Assembly: GCA_002503845.1 (NCBI GenBank)
Contig: DASO01000013.1
Span: 1 to 23,022 of the forward strand
Source of the DNA: Euryarchaeota archaeon UBA24
GTDB taxonomy: Archaea; Halobacteriota; Halobacteria; Halobacteriales; Hikarchaeaceae
Length of the DNA stretch: 23,022 bases
Direction of reading: 5' to 3'
Shown here piece by piece: positions 1 through 7,770 of the stretch (within the stretch, counting starts at the first letter, position 1; each line of letters starts with the position of its first letter). The notes beneath the pieces are model-generated. The model had not been told where the DNA came from, searched no databases, and saw only the letters and a list, made by a program, of their open reading frames with translations. Position numbers and translations under genes: made by a program.

Positions 1-666
1 TCCTTCAGGTTTTGCAACAACCAAATGTGGCTCCATTGGGGCGTGTTGTAACGGAGCAGTTTTGTATTCATCCTCATAGACATAATCTGCCTGTTCGAAC
101 CCCACTTCTGTATCCCCATGTCGGACCACATAATGTTGGTACACGTTTGGACGGTCTTTAATGAATGTGGGCGGAAGGACTTCTGCCACCTCATAGTTGT
201 GTAAATCAGGATGAACAACTACGGGCGGATCTTTTCTAAATGCTTCATCCCCGTCGACGATGGGTTGTAGGCGTTCGTATTTTACCCGAACTGCATTTGC
301 TGCCTGTTCTGCTAACTTCTTTGTTTCTGCTGCAACAACGGCAACAAACTGTCCTTCAAACAGCACTCGGTCCTCGGCAAGACACGTTTGGTCGTGGACA
401 CCGTCTCCAAATTTGACATCCGGGAAATCTGCTTGAGTCAGTACTGCATGAACACCCGGAATTTCCTTTGCCTTACTTGTATCAATTTCAATGATATTTG
501 CATGGGCATGAGGGCTTTTTACAAAACGTGCATGAAGCATGTTTGGAAAATCAACATCGTATGTAAATTCAGCCTTTCCAGTGACTTTTACTGGCCCGTC
601 TTCTCGGAGGATGCTTTGGCCAATGCCATGTGCGCGAGGAGTGCCTTCTGTCGTATTTTCGCTCAT
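1..666 (-). CDS. Molybdenum hydroxylase large subunit, CoxL/XdhA family (partial, N-terminal 222 residues)
   Basis: This is the molybdopterin-binding large subunit of an aerobic CO dehydrogenase / xanthine dehydrogenase family enzyme. Only the N-terminal part is present; the gene runs off the left edge. The visible protein starts MSENTTEG and has the family's opening pattern GQSILREDGPVKVTGKAEF, then DFPNMLHARFVKSPHAHA and GVHAVLTQADFP, which mark the N-terminal substrate-channel domain. The start ATG (664-666) follows directly on the stop codon of the 2Fe-2S subunit, so the genes are co-transcribed after the FAD subunit (order M-S-L). The active-site loop that separates true CO dehydrogenase (AYxCSFR) from other hydroxylases lies outside the window, so the substrate cannot be assigned. 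A closely similar second copy starts at 22661 on the other strand. Confidence 0.93.
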   Translation of the reverse strand, partial: MSENTTEGTPRAHGIGQSILREDGPVKVTGKAEFTYDVDFPNMLHARFVKSPHAHANIIEIDTSKAKEIPGVHAVLTQADFPDVKFGDGVHDQTCLAEDRVLFEGQFVAVVAAETKKLAEQAANAVRVKYERLQPIVDGDEAFRKDPPVVVHPDLHNYEVAEVLPPTFIKDRPNVYQHYVVRHGDTEVGFEQADYVYEDEYKTAPLQHAPMEPHLVVAKPEG

Positions 667-1140
667 TTAACTACTCCCTTCGTTCATCCTTTTCGCTGCA
701 TCTTTGACCCCATCGAGAATTGCTAGATATCCTGTACAACGGCAGATATTTCCATGTAATGAATCCCGGACTTCTTCGTCGGACGGATTTGAGTTCTCAT
801 CTAAAAGAGCAGCAGTGGACATAAGGAATCCGGGAGTACAGAATCCACATTGGAAAGAGAAATTCTCAATGAATGCCTCTTGGAGAGGAGACAATAAGCC
901 ATTTTTAGAAAGTCCCTCTACGGTTGAAATGTCAGAATCTGCTACCTGCCCGGCCATGTGGAGACACGATTTTCTGGCCTCTCCGTCGATTCTGATTGTG
1001 CACGCGCCGCAAATTCCAGTTGAACACGATTGTTTGACGCTTTTATAGCCCAATGTATCATGTAAAACGTCTGCTAGAGGCATTGAGGGGTCGATGTTGA
1101 TTTCGTGTGTTGTGTCGTTTACTTTGAAGTTTAGAATCAT
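667..1140 (-). CDS. Molybdenum hydroxylase 2Fe-2S subunit (CoxS/XdhC-type small subunit)
   Basis: This small subunit carries two 2Fe-2S clusters that pass electrons from the molybdenum centre to the FAD subunit. The 157-residue length is normal for the family. The N-terminal plant-type ferredoxin domain has Cys39, Cys44, Cys47 and Cys59 in the pattern CSTGICGACT...C. The C-terminal helical domain has Cys98, Cys101, Cys133 and Cys135 in QCGFCTPG and ICRCTGY, the usual second cluster. Gln97 beside Cys98 is the residue that contacts the molybdopterin cofactor in relatives. The start overlaps the end of the FAD subunit by 4 bases (ATGA), which shows translational coupling, and its stop abuts the large-subunit start. 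Identification is secure; the substrate of the complex is not. Confidence 0.97.
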   Translation of the reverse strand: MILNFKVNDTTHEINIDPSMPLADVLHDTLGYKSVKQSCSTGICGACTIRIDGEARKSCLHMAGQVADSDISTVEGLSKNGLLSPLQEAFIENFSFQCGFCTPGFLMSTAALLDENSNPSDEEVRDSLHGNICRCTGYLAILDGVKDAAKRMNEGSS

Positions 1141-1994
1141 GGTAAATCCTCCCTGGCCATTATAAGAGCCTTTTTACTAAGGACTCCGACCATTGCAGAT
1201 CTATACTCAACGGAGATCAAAGGGTCATCGCAAACAAGAATTTCATCTTGTACTATCGTGCTTGCTTGGGATAGATCATCATCGGTCAGTTGAGTCCCGA
1301 GTAAGAATTCCATCGCTTCATTGGCGATTAGCGGGGTGTCCCACACTCCAGCTACACATATGTCAGATCTTGTGCATTTTCCATTTTTAGTTTCTAGAAT
1401 AGCGGCCACGTTGACAATTGCACGGTCGTTCTTTCTGTATGCTAATTTTTCAAATCCATAACCAGCATTTTTAGAGATGGGGATATTGAGGGAGGTGATT
1501 ATTTCTTCAGGTCCAATTGCACTTTGGTAGTAGTCGACAAAAAAACCATCACGGGTCGTATATTCGAAGGAATCTGTTGCAGATACAGAATGGACTGTGG
1601 CGTTGGTTGCCATTAACACAGGGGGATAGTCTGCAGTTGGATCGGCATAGGCACATGCACCTCCGATGGTGCCCGCATTTCGGATTTGTACGTCTGCTAT
1701 TTGTTTTGCTGCTGTAGAAAGAATAGGGAGATTTGTTTGGATCGTTTGTGATGTTTCAATGTCTCGATGAGTGGTGAGGGCGCCTATGTGGAGAGATCCC
1801 TCATTATATGAAATTTCACGTAGTTCTGAAATTCGGTTTAGGTCAATGATAGTGTCTAAAGAAACTATACCTTCTTTGGAGAGAAGTCCTAGTGACTGAC
1901 ATCCAGATAACAAGATTGCTTCGGGGTTTTCCAATAATAAGTTACATGCTTGATCGAGGGAATCTGGACGGTGATACGTTGTCTCAGAGGTCAT
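1137..1994 (-). CDS. Molybdenum hydroxylase FAD subunit (CoxM-type)
   Basis: This is the medium, FAD-binding subunit that takes electrons from the 2Fe-2S subunit and hands them to an acceptor. It has 285 residues, the normal length. The second flavin motif is clear at residues 109-112 (TIGG), followed by the usual Asp-Pro (YADPTADYPP). The first flavin motif, normally AGGxSL, reads SGCQSL at residues 30-35, so one glycine of the pair is replaced by Cys32. The C-terminal CO-dehydrogenase flavoprotein domain is complete (to about residue 280). It is the first gene of the M-S-L set and lies 51 bases downstream of ubiD on the same strand. It may be transcribed from its own promoter in that gap, or by read-through from ubiD. 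Confidence 0.96.
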   Translation of the reverse strand: MTSETTYHRPDSLDQACNLLLENPEAILLSGCQSLGLLSKEGIVSLDTIIDLNRISELREISYNEGSLHIGALTTHRDIETSQTIQTNLPILSTAAKQIADVQIRNAGTIGGACAYADPTADYPPVLMATNATVHSVSATDSFEYTTRDGFFVDYYQSAIGPEEIITSLNIPISKNAGYGFEKLAYRKNDRAIVNVAAILETKNGKCTRSDICVAGVWDTPLIANEAMEFLLGTQLTDDDLSQASTIVQDEILVCDDPLISVEYRSAMVGVLSKKALIMAREDLP

Positions 1995-2045
1995 ATTATA
2001 TAGGATACTTTTTGTAAAGATAATAAGCTTTAGGAAGCTTGATTT
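1995..2045 (-). promoter_or_regulatory. ubiD-coxM intergenic region with TATA-like element and AAGCTT inverted repeat
   Basis: The 51-base gap holds a TATA-like element (minus strand CTTATTATC, 2019-2027) centred about 29 bases before the coxM-type start, which fits a leaderless promoter. Overlapping its upstream side are two AAGCTT palindromes (2025-2030 and 2035-2040) separated by TAGG. They can form a 6-bp stem with a 4-base loop just after the ubiD stop. This could be an operator for the hydroxylase genes or a weak terminator for ubiD. The choice cannot be made from sequence. Confidence 0.45.
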
Positions 2046-3512
2046 CTAATTAGCCCATCCATCGATGTATTCGGAGAGGTCCAAATCTTTCCATACTTCG
2101 GGAGGTTCTGGGCGTTTTGGCCACTGAGTGGTAATGGGTTTAGTGGCATTAACACCAAATTTGGTATCGAGTGTATCGGGATTTGGTAGATAGGCTTGAT
2201 CTACTATTTGTTCATCCCAATCGGTCCTTCTTGTTTCTAGCTGGTCTGCAGTATAAGTGGACGGAACTAGGGGATCTGCAAAGGAATGAGGAATGATAAC
2301 AGCATCCCGGTCCATGTGAGTACGAGACCAAAGTGCCCATAAAACTTCGTTGTCATCAAATACATCTATATCTTCATCGACGACGACGACGTTCTTTAAG
2401 AAGTGGTCAGCTGCCAAAGCTGCAAGAACTGCATATTTTCCCTCACCGTCGACTTCTTTATTGATAGAGACAAAACCAGTAAATCTACAACACCCATGCA
2501 TGGGCATTCGTACTTCTCGGACGCGGGAAACTCGATTCACTCGTTCGTATAATTGCCGTTCGACACCGAGGACACCGCAAAGATTGTGGTCAGGATGGGC
2601 CGCGAAAATGGTCTCGTGAATGGGGTCATCCCGGTGACAAATTGCAGTTACTTCGATGACACGGTTGGTTCTACTAGGGCCATAGGTCCAAGGATACTCG
2701 CCGAATGGGCCTTCGGTTCTAAGCACGTTTGGAAGAATTTTTCCTTCAATTACAAATTCAGAATTGGCGGGAATTTGTAGATCGATAGTCTCGCATTGGA
2801 CAGTTTGCATAGGAGATCCAACGGCTTCGTTTATCAATCCACTTATCGCCTCTAGTTCATCTGCTTCTCGGTCGATTCTAGTTGTAGATCCTATGGTTAA
2901 ATAAGGATGAGTTCCAACAGTGATGGCAACTTCTAGAGGGGTATTTTCGCGCTCTGCACTTCGCATTAGATGTGCAAGGTGTTGACCTGCACCAGCATAA
3001 ACTCCTAAAAGATTTGGTTCGTGTAATTGGTGTCGATAAATTCCAGCATTATATGTCTGTGTTTCTTTATCGAAGACCCACAAGATTCCTGCATCTATGT
3101 AGAGTCCGTTGTCAAGTTCATTGTGTTGGACTAGAGGTAATTCGGTTAAGTCTACGTCTTTTCCCGTTTTGATATTCTGTTTGACTGGTGCATCTTTATT
3201 GTCTACTATAATGGGTTTTGCGGGTTTTCCGGTTAATTCCATATATCTTTGTAAAAGGTTTCGAGGAGCAACCTCTGGTGATTCTAGACCATATGCTAGC
3301 TTGGTTCGGGTTGCATGTACATTAGTGACTAACTTATGAGAGCTTCCAAGAACATTGTTGAAAAGTAGCAAGGGAAATTGGCCCTCTGACTGAAGTTTTC
3401 GGGCGATAGAGGTGACTTCCCAAGTGGGATCTACCTCTTTATCAATTTCGACTATTTCAGATGGTGCATTTTCAGAAAGATTATTTATAAAATCTCTTAG
3501 GTCGCGAGGCAT
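2046..3512 (-). CDS. ubiD: UbiD-family prenylated-FMN-dependent decarboxylase
   Basis: UbiD enzymes reversibly decarboxylate unsaturated or aromatic acids using prenylated FMN made by UbiX. The family's catalytic set is visible: Arg168 (AGIYRHQ), Glu275 and Glu280 in EGPFGEY with Arg273 just before, and the IPANSEFVIEG segment at 255-265 (numbering from an upstream ATG at 3536; subtract 8 for the start chosen here). I chose the ATG at 3512 because a TATA-like element (3536-3543) is centred 28 bases before it, and the upstream ATG would add only MSSNYLYP. The protein is 488 residues, full length. Its neighbour is a molybdenum hydroxylase operon, and ubiX lies 2.5 kb away beside an amidase. A catabolic role on an aromatic or heteroaromatic acid is therefore more likely than ubiquinone or menaquinone synthesis, but the substrate is unknown. 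Confidence 0.95.
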   Translation of the reverse strand: MPRDLRDFINNLSENAPSEIVEIDKEVDPTWEVTSIARKLQSEGQFPLLLFNNVLGSSHKLVTNVHATRTKLAYGLESPEVAPRNLLQRYMELTGKPAKPIIVDNKDAPVKQNIKTGKDVDLTELPLVQHNELDNGLYIDAGILWVFDKETQTYNAGIYRHQLHEPNLLGVYAGAGQHLAHLMRSAERENTPLEVAITVGTHPYLTIGSTTRIDREADELEAISGLINEAVGSPMQTVQCETIDLQIPANSEFVIEGKILPNVLRTEGPFGEYPWTYGPSRTNRVIEVTAICHRDDPIHETIFAAHPDHNLCGVLGVERQLYERVNRVSRVREVRMPMHGCCRFTGFVSINKEVDGEGKYAVLAALAADHFLKNVVVVDEDIDVFDDNEVLWALWSRTHMDRDAVIIPHSFADPLVPSTYTADQLETRRTDWDEQIVDQAYLPNPDTLDTKFGVNATKPITTQWPKRPEPPEVWKDLDLSEYIDGWAN

Positions 3513-3525
3513 AGGATATAGATAG
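3510..3525 (-). promoter_or_regulatory. 16-base motif at the ubiD start codon, shared with ubiX
   Basis: On the minus strand the bases up to and including the ubiD start read CTATCTATATCCTATG. The ubiX start (6559-6574) has the same 16 bases with one C/T difference, in the same place relative to ATG. The motif may be a transcription-start or regulator site shared by the decarboxylase and its cofactor enzyme. Confidence 0.4.
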
Positions 3526-3535
3526 TTTGACGACA

Positions 3536-3543
3536 CTTATATG
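3536..3543. promoter_or_regulatory. Shared bidirectional TATA box between ubiD and the LLM oxidoreductase gene
   Basis: The near-palindromic CTTATATG (CATATAAG on the other strand) is centred at about 3540. It lies 25 bases before the plus-strand ATG at 3565 and 28 bases before the minus-strand ATG at 3512, the spacing expected for archaeal leaderless promoters. One element may drive both genes. Confidence 0.5.
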
Positions 3544-3564
3544 AGTAGCGGTGGACGTATTATT

Positions 3565-4572
3565 ATGAATCAAACTAAATTTGGAGTTGGTTTTCCAACG
3601 GGGATGGAAGGCATGATGTACCCAGTCCCGTTTTGCGATCCTGAAGGATTGGTTAAAATAGCATGTGAAGCTGAAAGGTTGGAATTTGATTCAGTGGGTG
3701 GAAATGACCATATTGTAGCACAAGAATATGTTAAAAGATCATGGGAGATCCTTCCAAGGTTTTATGAGTCGTTTGGAACTTTTGCATACATAGCTGGAAA
3801 AACAGAGGAAATTCGATTGAACACTGCAGTTACCGTGTTACCATTTAGAGATACGGTTTGGGTTGCTAAACAAGCCGCGACATTAGACGTATTATCGAAG
3901 GGGAGATTATTATTTGGAGTGGGAATCGGTGCCTATAGAGAAGAGTTTGAATCAATTAGGCCCAATGAAGAGGCTAGTAGAGGCGAGATCATGGATGAAT
4001 CAATGGAAGCATTAAGTAAACTGTTAGAAGGTCCAACATCATATAGTGGGAAACACGTCGAATTTGAAGAGATAGACTTGCACCCTAGACCAATTCAGAG
4101 CCCGTTGCCAGTATATGTGGGAGGGAATCATCCAAAGGCCATATGGCGGGCTGCTAAATGGGGACATGGATGGCTACCCTTTGCATTGACCCCAAATGAA
4201 ATTAAAGAGAGAAGTGGGCAGATAAAGGAATTCTGTGGGGAAGTTGGCCGAAATCCAAAAGAAATTGATGTTGCCCCTCAACTGGTTTGTTGTATCGATA
4301 AAAGCTCAGATACTGCGAAGAAGAATTTTGAATCATCCCAGGTATTTGAGCATATGAGATCGTTGATACAGTCTACATTAAAAGACCAAGAATTTGATGC
4401 ACTATTGGATGTAACATTAGTAGGAGATTCGGCGGAAATTATTGAGAAGATTGATCAATATCAGGAAGTGGGAGTGACCCATTTTCCTGCAATTATGTTT
4501 GCTGCAAATGATGTGGATGAGTTGATTCGTAATTTGGAAATTTTTTCTGAAACAGTATTGCCTAGTTTTTGA
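3565..4572 (+). CDS. LLM-class flavin/F420-dependent oxidoreductase
   Basis: This belongs to the luciferase-like TIM-barrel family, whose archaeal members use F420 or FMN to oxidise or hydroxylate small organic substrates. Recognisable segments are LNTAVTVLPFRDTVWVAKQAATLD near residue 85-110 (shown here as family landmark), the SKGRLLFGVGIG strand-turn, and LPVYVGGNHPKAIWRAAKWGHGW in the C-terminal half. The length of 335 residues is typical. The ATG at 3565 was chosen over 3541 because the TATA element at 3536-3543 is 25 bases before it; the earlier ATG would lie inside that element. It diverges from ubiD, and its 3' end overlaps the convergent amidase gene by 11 bases. The context suggests a monooxygenase or dehydrogenase step in the same catabolic block. 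F420 use is inferred, not shown. Confidence 0.9.
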   Translation: MNQTKFGVGFPTGMEGMMYPVPFCDPEGLVKIACEAERLEFDSVGGNDHIVAQEYVKRSWEILPRFYESFGTFAYIAGKTEEIRLNTAVTVLPFRDTVWVAKQAATLDVLSKGRLLFGVGIGAYREEFESIRPNEEASRGEIMDESMEALSKLLEGPTSYSGKHVEFEEIDLHPRPIQSPLPVYVGGNHPKAIWRAAKWGHGWLPFALTPNEIKERSGQIKEFCGEVGRNPKEIDVAPQLVCCIDKSSDTAKKNFESSQVFEHMRSLIQSTLKDQEFDALLDVTLVGDSAEIIEKIDQYQEVGVTHFPAIMFAANDVDELIRNLEIFSETVLPSF

Positions 4573-5995
4573 GATAATTGAGAAGTACCTCTGCAATGTC
4601 TAACAATAGATACTCATCTCCATACTTTCCAACAACTTGGAGTCCTATTGGGAGCCCGTTTTCAAATCCACAGGGAATGCTAATTGCAGGATGGCCAGAT
4701 AGATTGAAAGGGTGAGTATTGTGGTTAATGGGTGGCGAAGTGCTCCGTGAAAAAGTGCCAAATTCGAATGCTGTTGTAGGGGTTGTGGGACTGATTAGAA
4801 TGTCAAAATGATCAAAGAGGTTATTGACGGTGTCTCGTATTTGATTTCTTTGTACTAATGCTTCGGCGTACACAGCGCCATTTTGATAGGACATTATTTG
4901 AGACCCAGCGAGAAGATATTGTTTTAATGAAGGAGAGAGGAGATCTAATTTATCGAGTGACGCGCCGGATAATAAAGAAGAAGTAGAAGGTTCGGAAAGG
5001 ATTTCTTGGAAAAAATATTGGTAGATTTCTCCCATGGCAATTGCCCTCCAAATAGGGGAAGAGGATTCTGATTTTGGGAAATCTACACTAGCAACATGCG
5101 CTCCAATTTCACTCAGGCCATCGGTTATAGAAAGAACTAGTTTGGAAACTTCAGGCATTACGGGGGTTTGATATAGAGGATCTGGCAGGCCAATATTCAA
5201 TGTTGCCAAATTAATTTGAGATCGAGAGGATGCAGAGATTTGTTCTTCGGAGATGATACCTAGAGTTTTTCGGAGAATATTAAGATTGGAACCAAGTAGA
5301 CCCACAGTATCTAGACTGTGGGAAAGTTTGACTACGCCAGTTGTAGAGATTGCCCCTTGCGTGGGTTTTAACCCGAGGACCCCACAAAAACTAGCAGGAA
5401 TTCTAACACTGCCTCCGGTGTCAGTTCCAATAGCAACGTCTGCGAGATTTGCAGCTATAGAAGCGCCTGAACCACTGGAAGAACCACCAGGAGTGTAATT
5501 TGGATTTATTGGATTCAATGTAGAGCCAAAGTAACTAGTTTCGCCGGTGGGTCCAAAGGCGAATTCGTCCATATTAGTTTTGCCTACGATCGTAGATCCT
5601 GCAGTTAGTAATTTTTCAACCAAGATCGCGTTTTGAGAGGGTGTGCAATTTGAAAGTATGGCAGAGCCTGCAGTCATGGGGTACCCTTTTATTGCAACAT
5701 TATCTTTTACTGCTACTCGAATCCCATCCAAGATGCCAGAAACGGCAGAGGTGGGAGCATATCCAATACTTGGGTCAAATTGGGTTATGAAAGCATTATA
5801 AGGATCGTCGAGTGGCGCGGGTGGGGAAGATTTGCCTGTGTGTTGAGAAGAAGGAATTGGATCCAGGTTTTTAAACGAAGATAATAACTGATTCACTATG
5901 GGCTTGAGGGCATCTCGCTCGTTTTTATCAATGGAAAATCCAAATTTTTCGGAAATAGAAAGGAAATAGTTCGGAGACAGAGGTCCGGGTGTCAT
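4562..5995 (-). CDS. Amidase-signature family hydrolase (GatA-like fold)
   Basis: Amidase-signature enzymes hydrolyse amide bonds using a Ser-cisSer-Lys triad. All three are visible (numbering from an in-frame ATG at 6016): Lys104 in VAVKDN, cis-Ser179 in GGSSSGSG, and nucleophile Ser203 in GTDTGGSVRIPA, with the usual spacing of 24 between the serines. The protein is full length (about 477 residues). I chose the ATG at 5995, which follows the ubiX stop after 5 bases; the ATG at 6016 would overlap ubiX by 16 bases and is also possible. It forms a two-gene unit with ubiX. GatA of the tRNA amidotransferase is an alternative, but no gatB or gatC is adjacent. The catabolic neighbours favour hydrolysis of a small amide such as a ring-cleavage product. 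The true substrate is unknown. Confidence 0.9.
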   Translation of the reverse strand: MTPGPLSPNYFLSISEKFGFSIDKNERDALKPIVNQLLSSFKNLDPIPSSQHTGKSSPPAPLDDPYNAFITQFDPSIGYAPTSAVSGILDGIRVAVKDNVAIKGYPMTAGSAILSNCTPSQNAILVEKLLTAGSTIVGKTNMDEFAFGPTGETSYFGSTLNPINPNYTPGGSSSGSGASIAANLADVAIGTDTGGSVRIPASFCGVLGLKPTQGAISTTGVVKLSHSLDTVGLLGSNLNILRKTLGIISEEQISASSRSQINLATLNIGLPDPLYQTPVMPEVSKLVLSITDGLSEIGAHVASVDFPKSESSSPIWRAIAMGEIYQYFFQEILSEPSTSSLLSGASLDKLDLLSPSLKQYLLAGSQIMSYQNGAVYAEALVQRNQIRDTVNNLFDHFDILISPTTPTTAFEFGTFSRSTSPPINHNTHPFNLSGHPAISIPCGFENGLPIGLQVVGKYGDEYLLLDIAEVLLNYLKN

Positions 5996-6000
5996 TTGAG

Positions 6001-6561
6001 TTACAATCCGGCCCATTCATCGAATGAAATGGATATATCAAAGTAGGCAAGTGCCCTTGCCATAGTTCGAGTTATCATTTCGTCGATGTTTTTTGGTTTC
6101 TGATAAAAGGAGGGGAAAGGAGGATAGATGATTCCACCCGCTTCAGTTACGGAAAGCATATTTTTTAGGTGGATTCGATTAAGGGGTTTTTCACGAGGCA
6201 TAAGAACCAATCTTCGACGTTCTTTGAGTATTACGTCGGATGCTCTAGTGATTAAATTTGAAGAGTTTCCGTTGGCTATATTGGAGAGAGTTTTCATCGA
6301 ACAGGGAGTTACGAGCATGCCATTAGTATGGAAAGATCCACTAGCTATAGTTGCCCCTATATTTCGGTTATCGTGGACTTCGTCTGCGAGACCAGTAACC
6401 TCGCTTAAAGAGTAATTAGCTTCTTGTTGGATATTTATTTTGGATGCTTCAGAGAGAACTAAATGGACCTCTACATCAGTGTTTGAGAGTAGTTCCAGCG
6501 TTCGGATACCGTATAGTTGGCCAGTGGCACCGGTCATTCCAAGAATAAAACGTTCGGTCAT
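6001..6561 (-). CDS. ubiX: UbiX-family flavin prenyltransferase
   Basis: UbiX joins a prenyl group to FMN to make the cofactor that UbiD decarboxylases need. The sequence has the FMN-binding opening LGMTGATGQLYG, the central PCSMKTLSNIANGNSSNL, the phosphate-binding ERRRLVLMPREKPLNRIHL and the PPFPSFYQKP loop, in the standard order. The start at 6561 gives 186 residues, the usual size; an upstream ATG at 6582 would add only MRIYLYP. A weak TATA-like CATAAC lies about 26 bases before 6561. It is the first gene of a unit with the amidase. Together with ubiD 2.5 kb away it shows a working prenyl-FMN decarboxylase system. Confidence 0.95.
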   Translation of the reverse strand: MTERFILGMTGATGQLYGIRTLELLSNTDVEVHLVLSEASKINIQQEANYSLSEVTGLADEVHDNRNIGATIASGSFHTNGMLVTPCSMKTLSNIANGNSSNLITRASDVILKERRRLVLMPREKPLNRIHLKNMLSVTEAGGIIYPPFPSFYQKPKNIDEMITRTMARALAYFDISISFDEWAGL

Positions 6562-6574
6562 AGGGTATAGATAG
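6559..6574 (-). promoter_or_regulatory. 16-base motif at the ubiX start codon, shared with ubiD
   Basis: The minus strand reads CTATCTATACCCTATG, ending at the chosen start codon. It differs at one position from the motif at ubiD (3510-3525). See that entry for the interpretation. Confidence 0.4.
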
Positions 6575-6659
6575 ATGCGCAAGAGTTATGAGAGATTCGA
6601 TTTGGATAGTTTAGAAGATAAGAGAAGGTTTTACATGAAAAGAGACAGTAGAGGCAGGT

Positions 6660-6788
6660 ATGCCTATAGAAATAACAAAAAAAGATGGACAGACTGTGCA
6701 TTTGTGTGAAACATGTGGGGAGCATTTTGAGGACAAATTCCAGGCTGAGGACCATGAACAATATTGTGGTCCTCGGTGTTCTATGTAA
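6660..6788 (+). CDS. Small zinc-ribbon/treble-clef-type protein (42 residues)
   Basis: A 42-residue reading frame begins MPIEITKKDGQTVHLCETCG and ends with YCGPRCSM. Two CxxC-like pairs, Cys16/Cys19 and Cys36/Cys40, could bind one zinc ion, with His residues at 22 and 32 nearby. An in-frame stop lies eight codons upstream, so this ATG is the only good start. A TATA-like TTTTACAT (about 6630-6637) lies 26 bases upstream, consistent with leaderless transcription. Very small zinc proteins of this kind are common in haloarchaea and are often poorly annotated. It is divergent from ubiX and lies 71 bases before the VOC gene. Its function is unknown; a nucleic-acid or protein-binding role would be a guess. 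Confidence 0.75.
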   Translation: MPIEITKKDGQTVHLCETCGEHFEDKFQAEDHEQYCGPRCSM

Positions 6789-6859
6789 TTTGGAAAGAAA
6801 ATAGAATAGAAAATGGATGAAGCGACATATCTTTGTTTAGTTAAGAGAATCGTAGGGTG

Positions 6860-7336
6860 ATGTCAAGAGTAAAAAAGGTTATACACACATGCATTTGGGT
6901 GTCAGATATAGAAGATACAAAAGCATTTTACATAGAAGGTTTGGGATTGAGTCACACCTGGGGCTTTGTGGGTGGAGACGGGGTAGAAAATTTTTATATT
7001 GCAGGGGAGGAAGGGGGTGCAGAGATTCAATTTAAATCCAGGCCGTATAGTTCACCTGAGTCTGAAAAGATGGGTATAGGGATGAGAAGGGAGATGGGAC
7101 AAAAATGTTTGCGGTTGGCTAACGAATATAAAGTGGGCATGGATCACCTGGCACTATCAGTGCAAAATGTAAATGAAATGGTTGAAGAAATGGTGAAAAA
7201 AACAGGATGCAAGGTTGTAATCGAACCTTTTCAAAATGATGAAACGGGAGTTAGAGCTGCGTTTATTGAAGATCCAGATGGGTATGTTGTAGAGTTAGTT
7301 CAATATCTCGAAAGTGGGACTAATTCCAAGGTTTGA
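6860..7336 (+). CDS. VOC-superfamily protein (glyoxalase I / extradiol dioxygenase fold)
   Basis: The protein has the two-module VOC fold of glyoxalases, epimerases and ring-cleaving dioxygenases. The four positions that normally hold the metal are intact: His9 (VIHTCIWV), Glu55 (GAEIQF), His96 (GMDHLAL) and Glu145 (GYVVELVQ). The H-E-H-E set is typical of glyoxalase I or methylmalonyl-CoA epimerase-like members rather than extradiol dioxygenases, which use His-His-Glu. The ending DPDGYVVELVQ is classic lactoylglutathione lyase-like. I chose the ATG at 6860; a GTG directly before it is also possible. Length is 158 residues. It could detoxify an aldehyde or act in the neighbouring catabolism, but no substrate can be named. 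Confidence 0.87.
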   Translation: MSRVKKVIHTCIWVSDIEDTKAFYIEGLGLSHTWGFVGGDGVENFYIAGEEGGAEIQFKSRPYSSPESEKMGIGMRREMGQKCLRLANEYKVGMDHLALSVQNVNEMVEEMVKKTGCKVVIEPFQNDETGVRAAFIEDPDGYVVELVQYLESGTNSKV

Positions 7337-7389
7337 TCGCTGTTACAGGACTCAAAACATTCAAGTTTCCCCCGAGCATTTAATCCACC

Positions 7390-7680
7390 ATGGAGTCAGC
7401 GACTCAAGAAATTAACAAGCTCATCGGTCGTGAAGTTTATTCAAAAAATGGTATTTTTGTAGGAGAGGTAGATGATGTACAGATAAGCATAGATAATGAA
7501 TCCATCACAGGATTAGCTGTTTCTAGTGTTAATTTGGAATTGTTCAAAGGATGGGATCTAAACGGGAAGGGGATTTTAGTCCCATATCGGTGGGTTAGAT
7601 CAGTAGGAGATATTGTCCTCGTCAATGATATTGTCGAGAGAGTTGCTGTTAAAGAATCGGACGAGACAGCTACTGGATAA
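7390..7680 (+). CDS. PRC-barrel domain protein
   Basis: This 96-residue protein is a single PRC-barrel, a small beta-barrel also found at the C-terminus of RimM and in photosynthetic reaction centre subunits. The pattern LIGREVYSKNGIFVGEVDDVQI followed by GLAVSSVN and LVPYRWVRSVGDIVLV is characteristic; free-standing copies are widespread in euryarchaea. In archaea such proteins have been linked to RNA or cell-division machinery, but nothing in this sequence decides its role. It lies between the VOC gene (53-base gap) and tRNA-Lys, on the same strand. It has no signal peptide or membrane segment. Confidence 0.88.
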   Translation: MESATQEINKLIGREVYSKNGIFVGEVDDVQISIDNESITGLAVSSVNLELFKGWDLNGKGILVPYRWVRSVGDIVLVNDIVERVAVKESDETATG

Positions 7681-7770
7681 GAAATTTTGAAAGGGAAGGA
7701 ATAGTTTTCCCGTGACGCATTATGAGATAGTTTGAAAAAGTATTTCATTGTGTCTATGTTACACAGTTTA

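Noticed and set aside
388..726. A 112-residue open frame antisense to the left hydroxylase gene, which resembles another at 22646-22879 (-) antisense to the right copy
   Set aside because: Their similarity is fully explained by the near-identical sense genes; no promoter or motif supports expression.
1..1994. Assignment of the left operon as true carbon monoxide dehydrogenase
   Set aside because: The active-site loop that defines CO dehydrogenase is outside the window, and the neighbours suggest another substrate.
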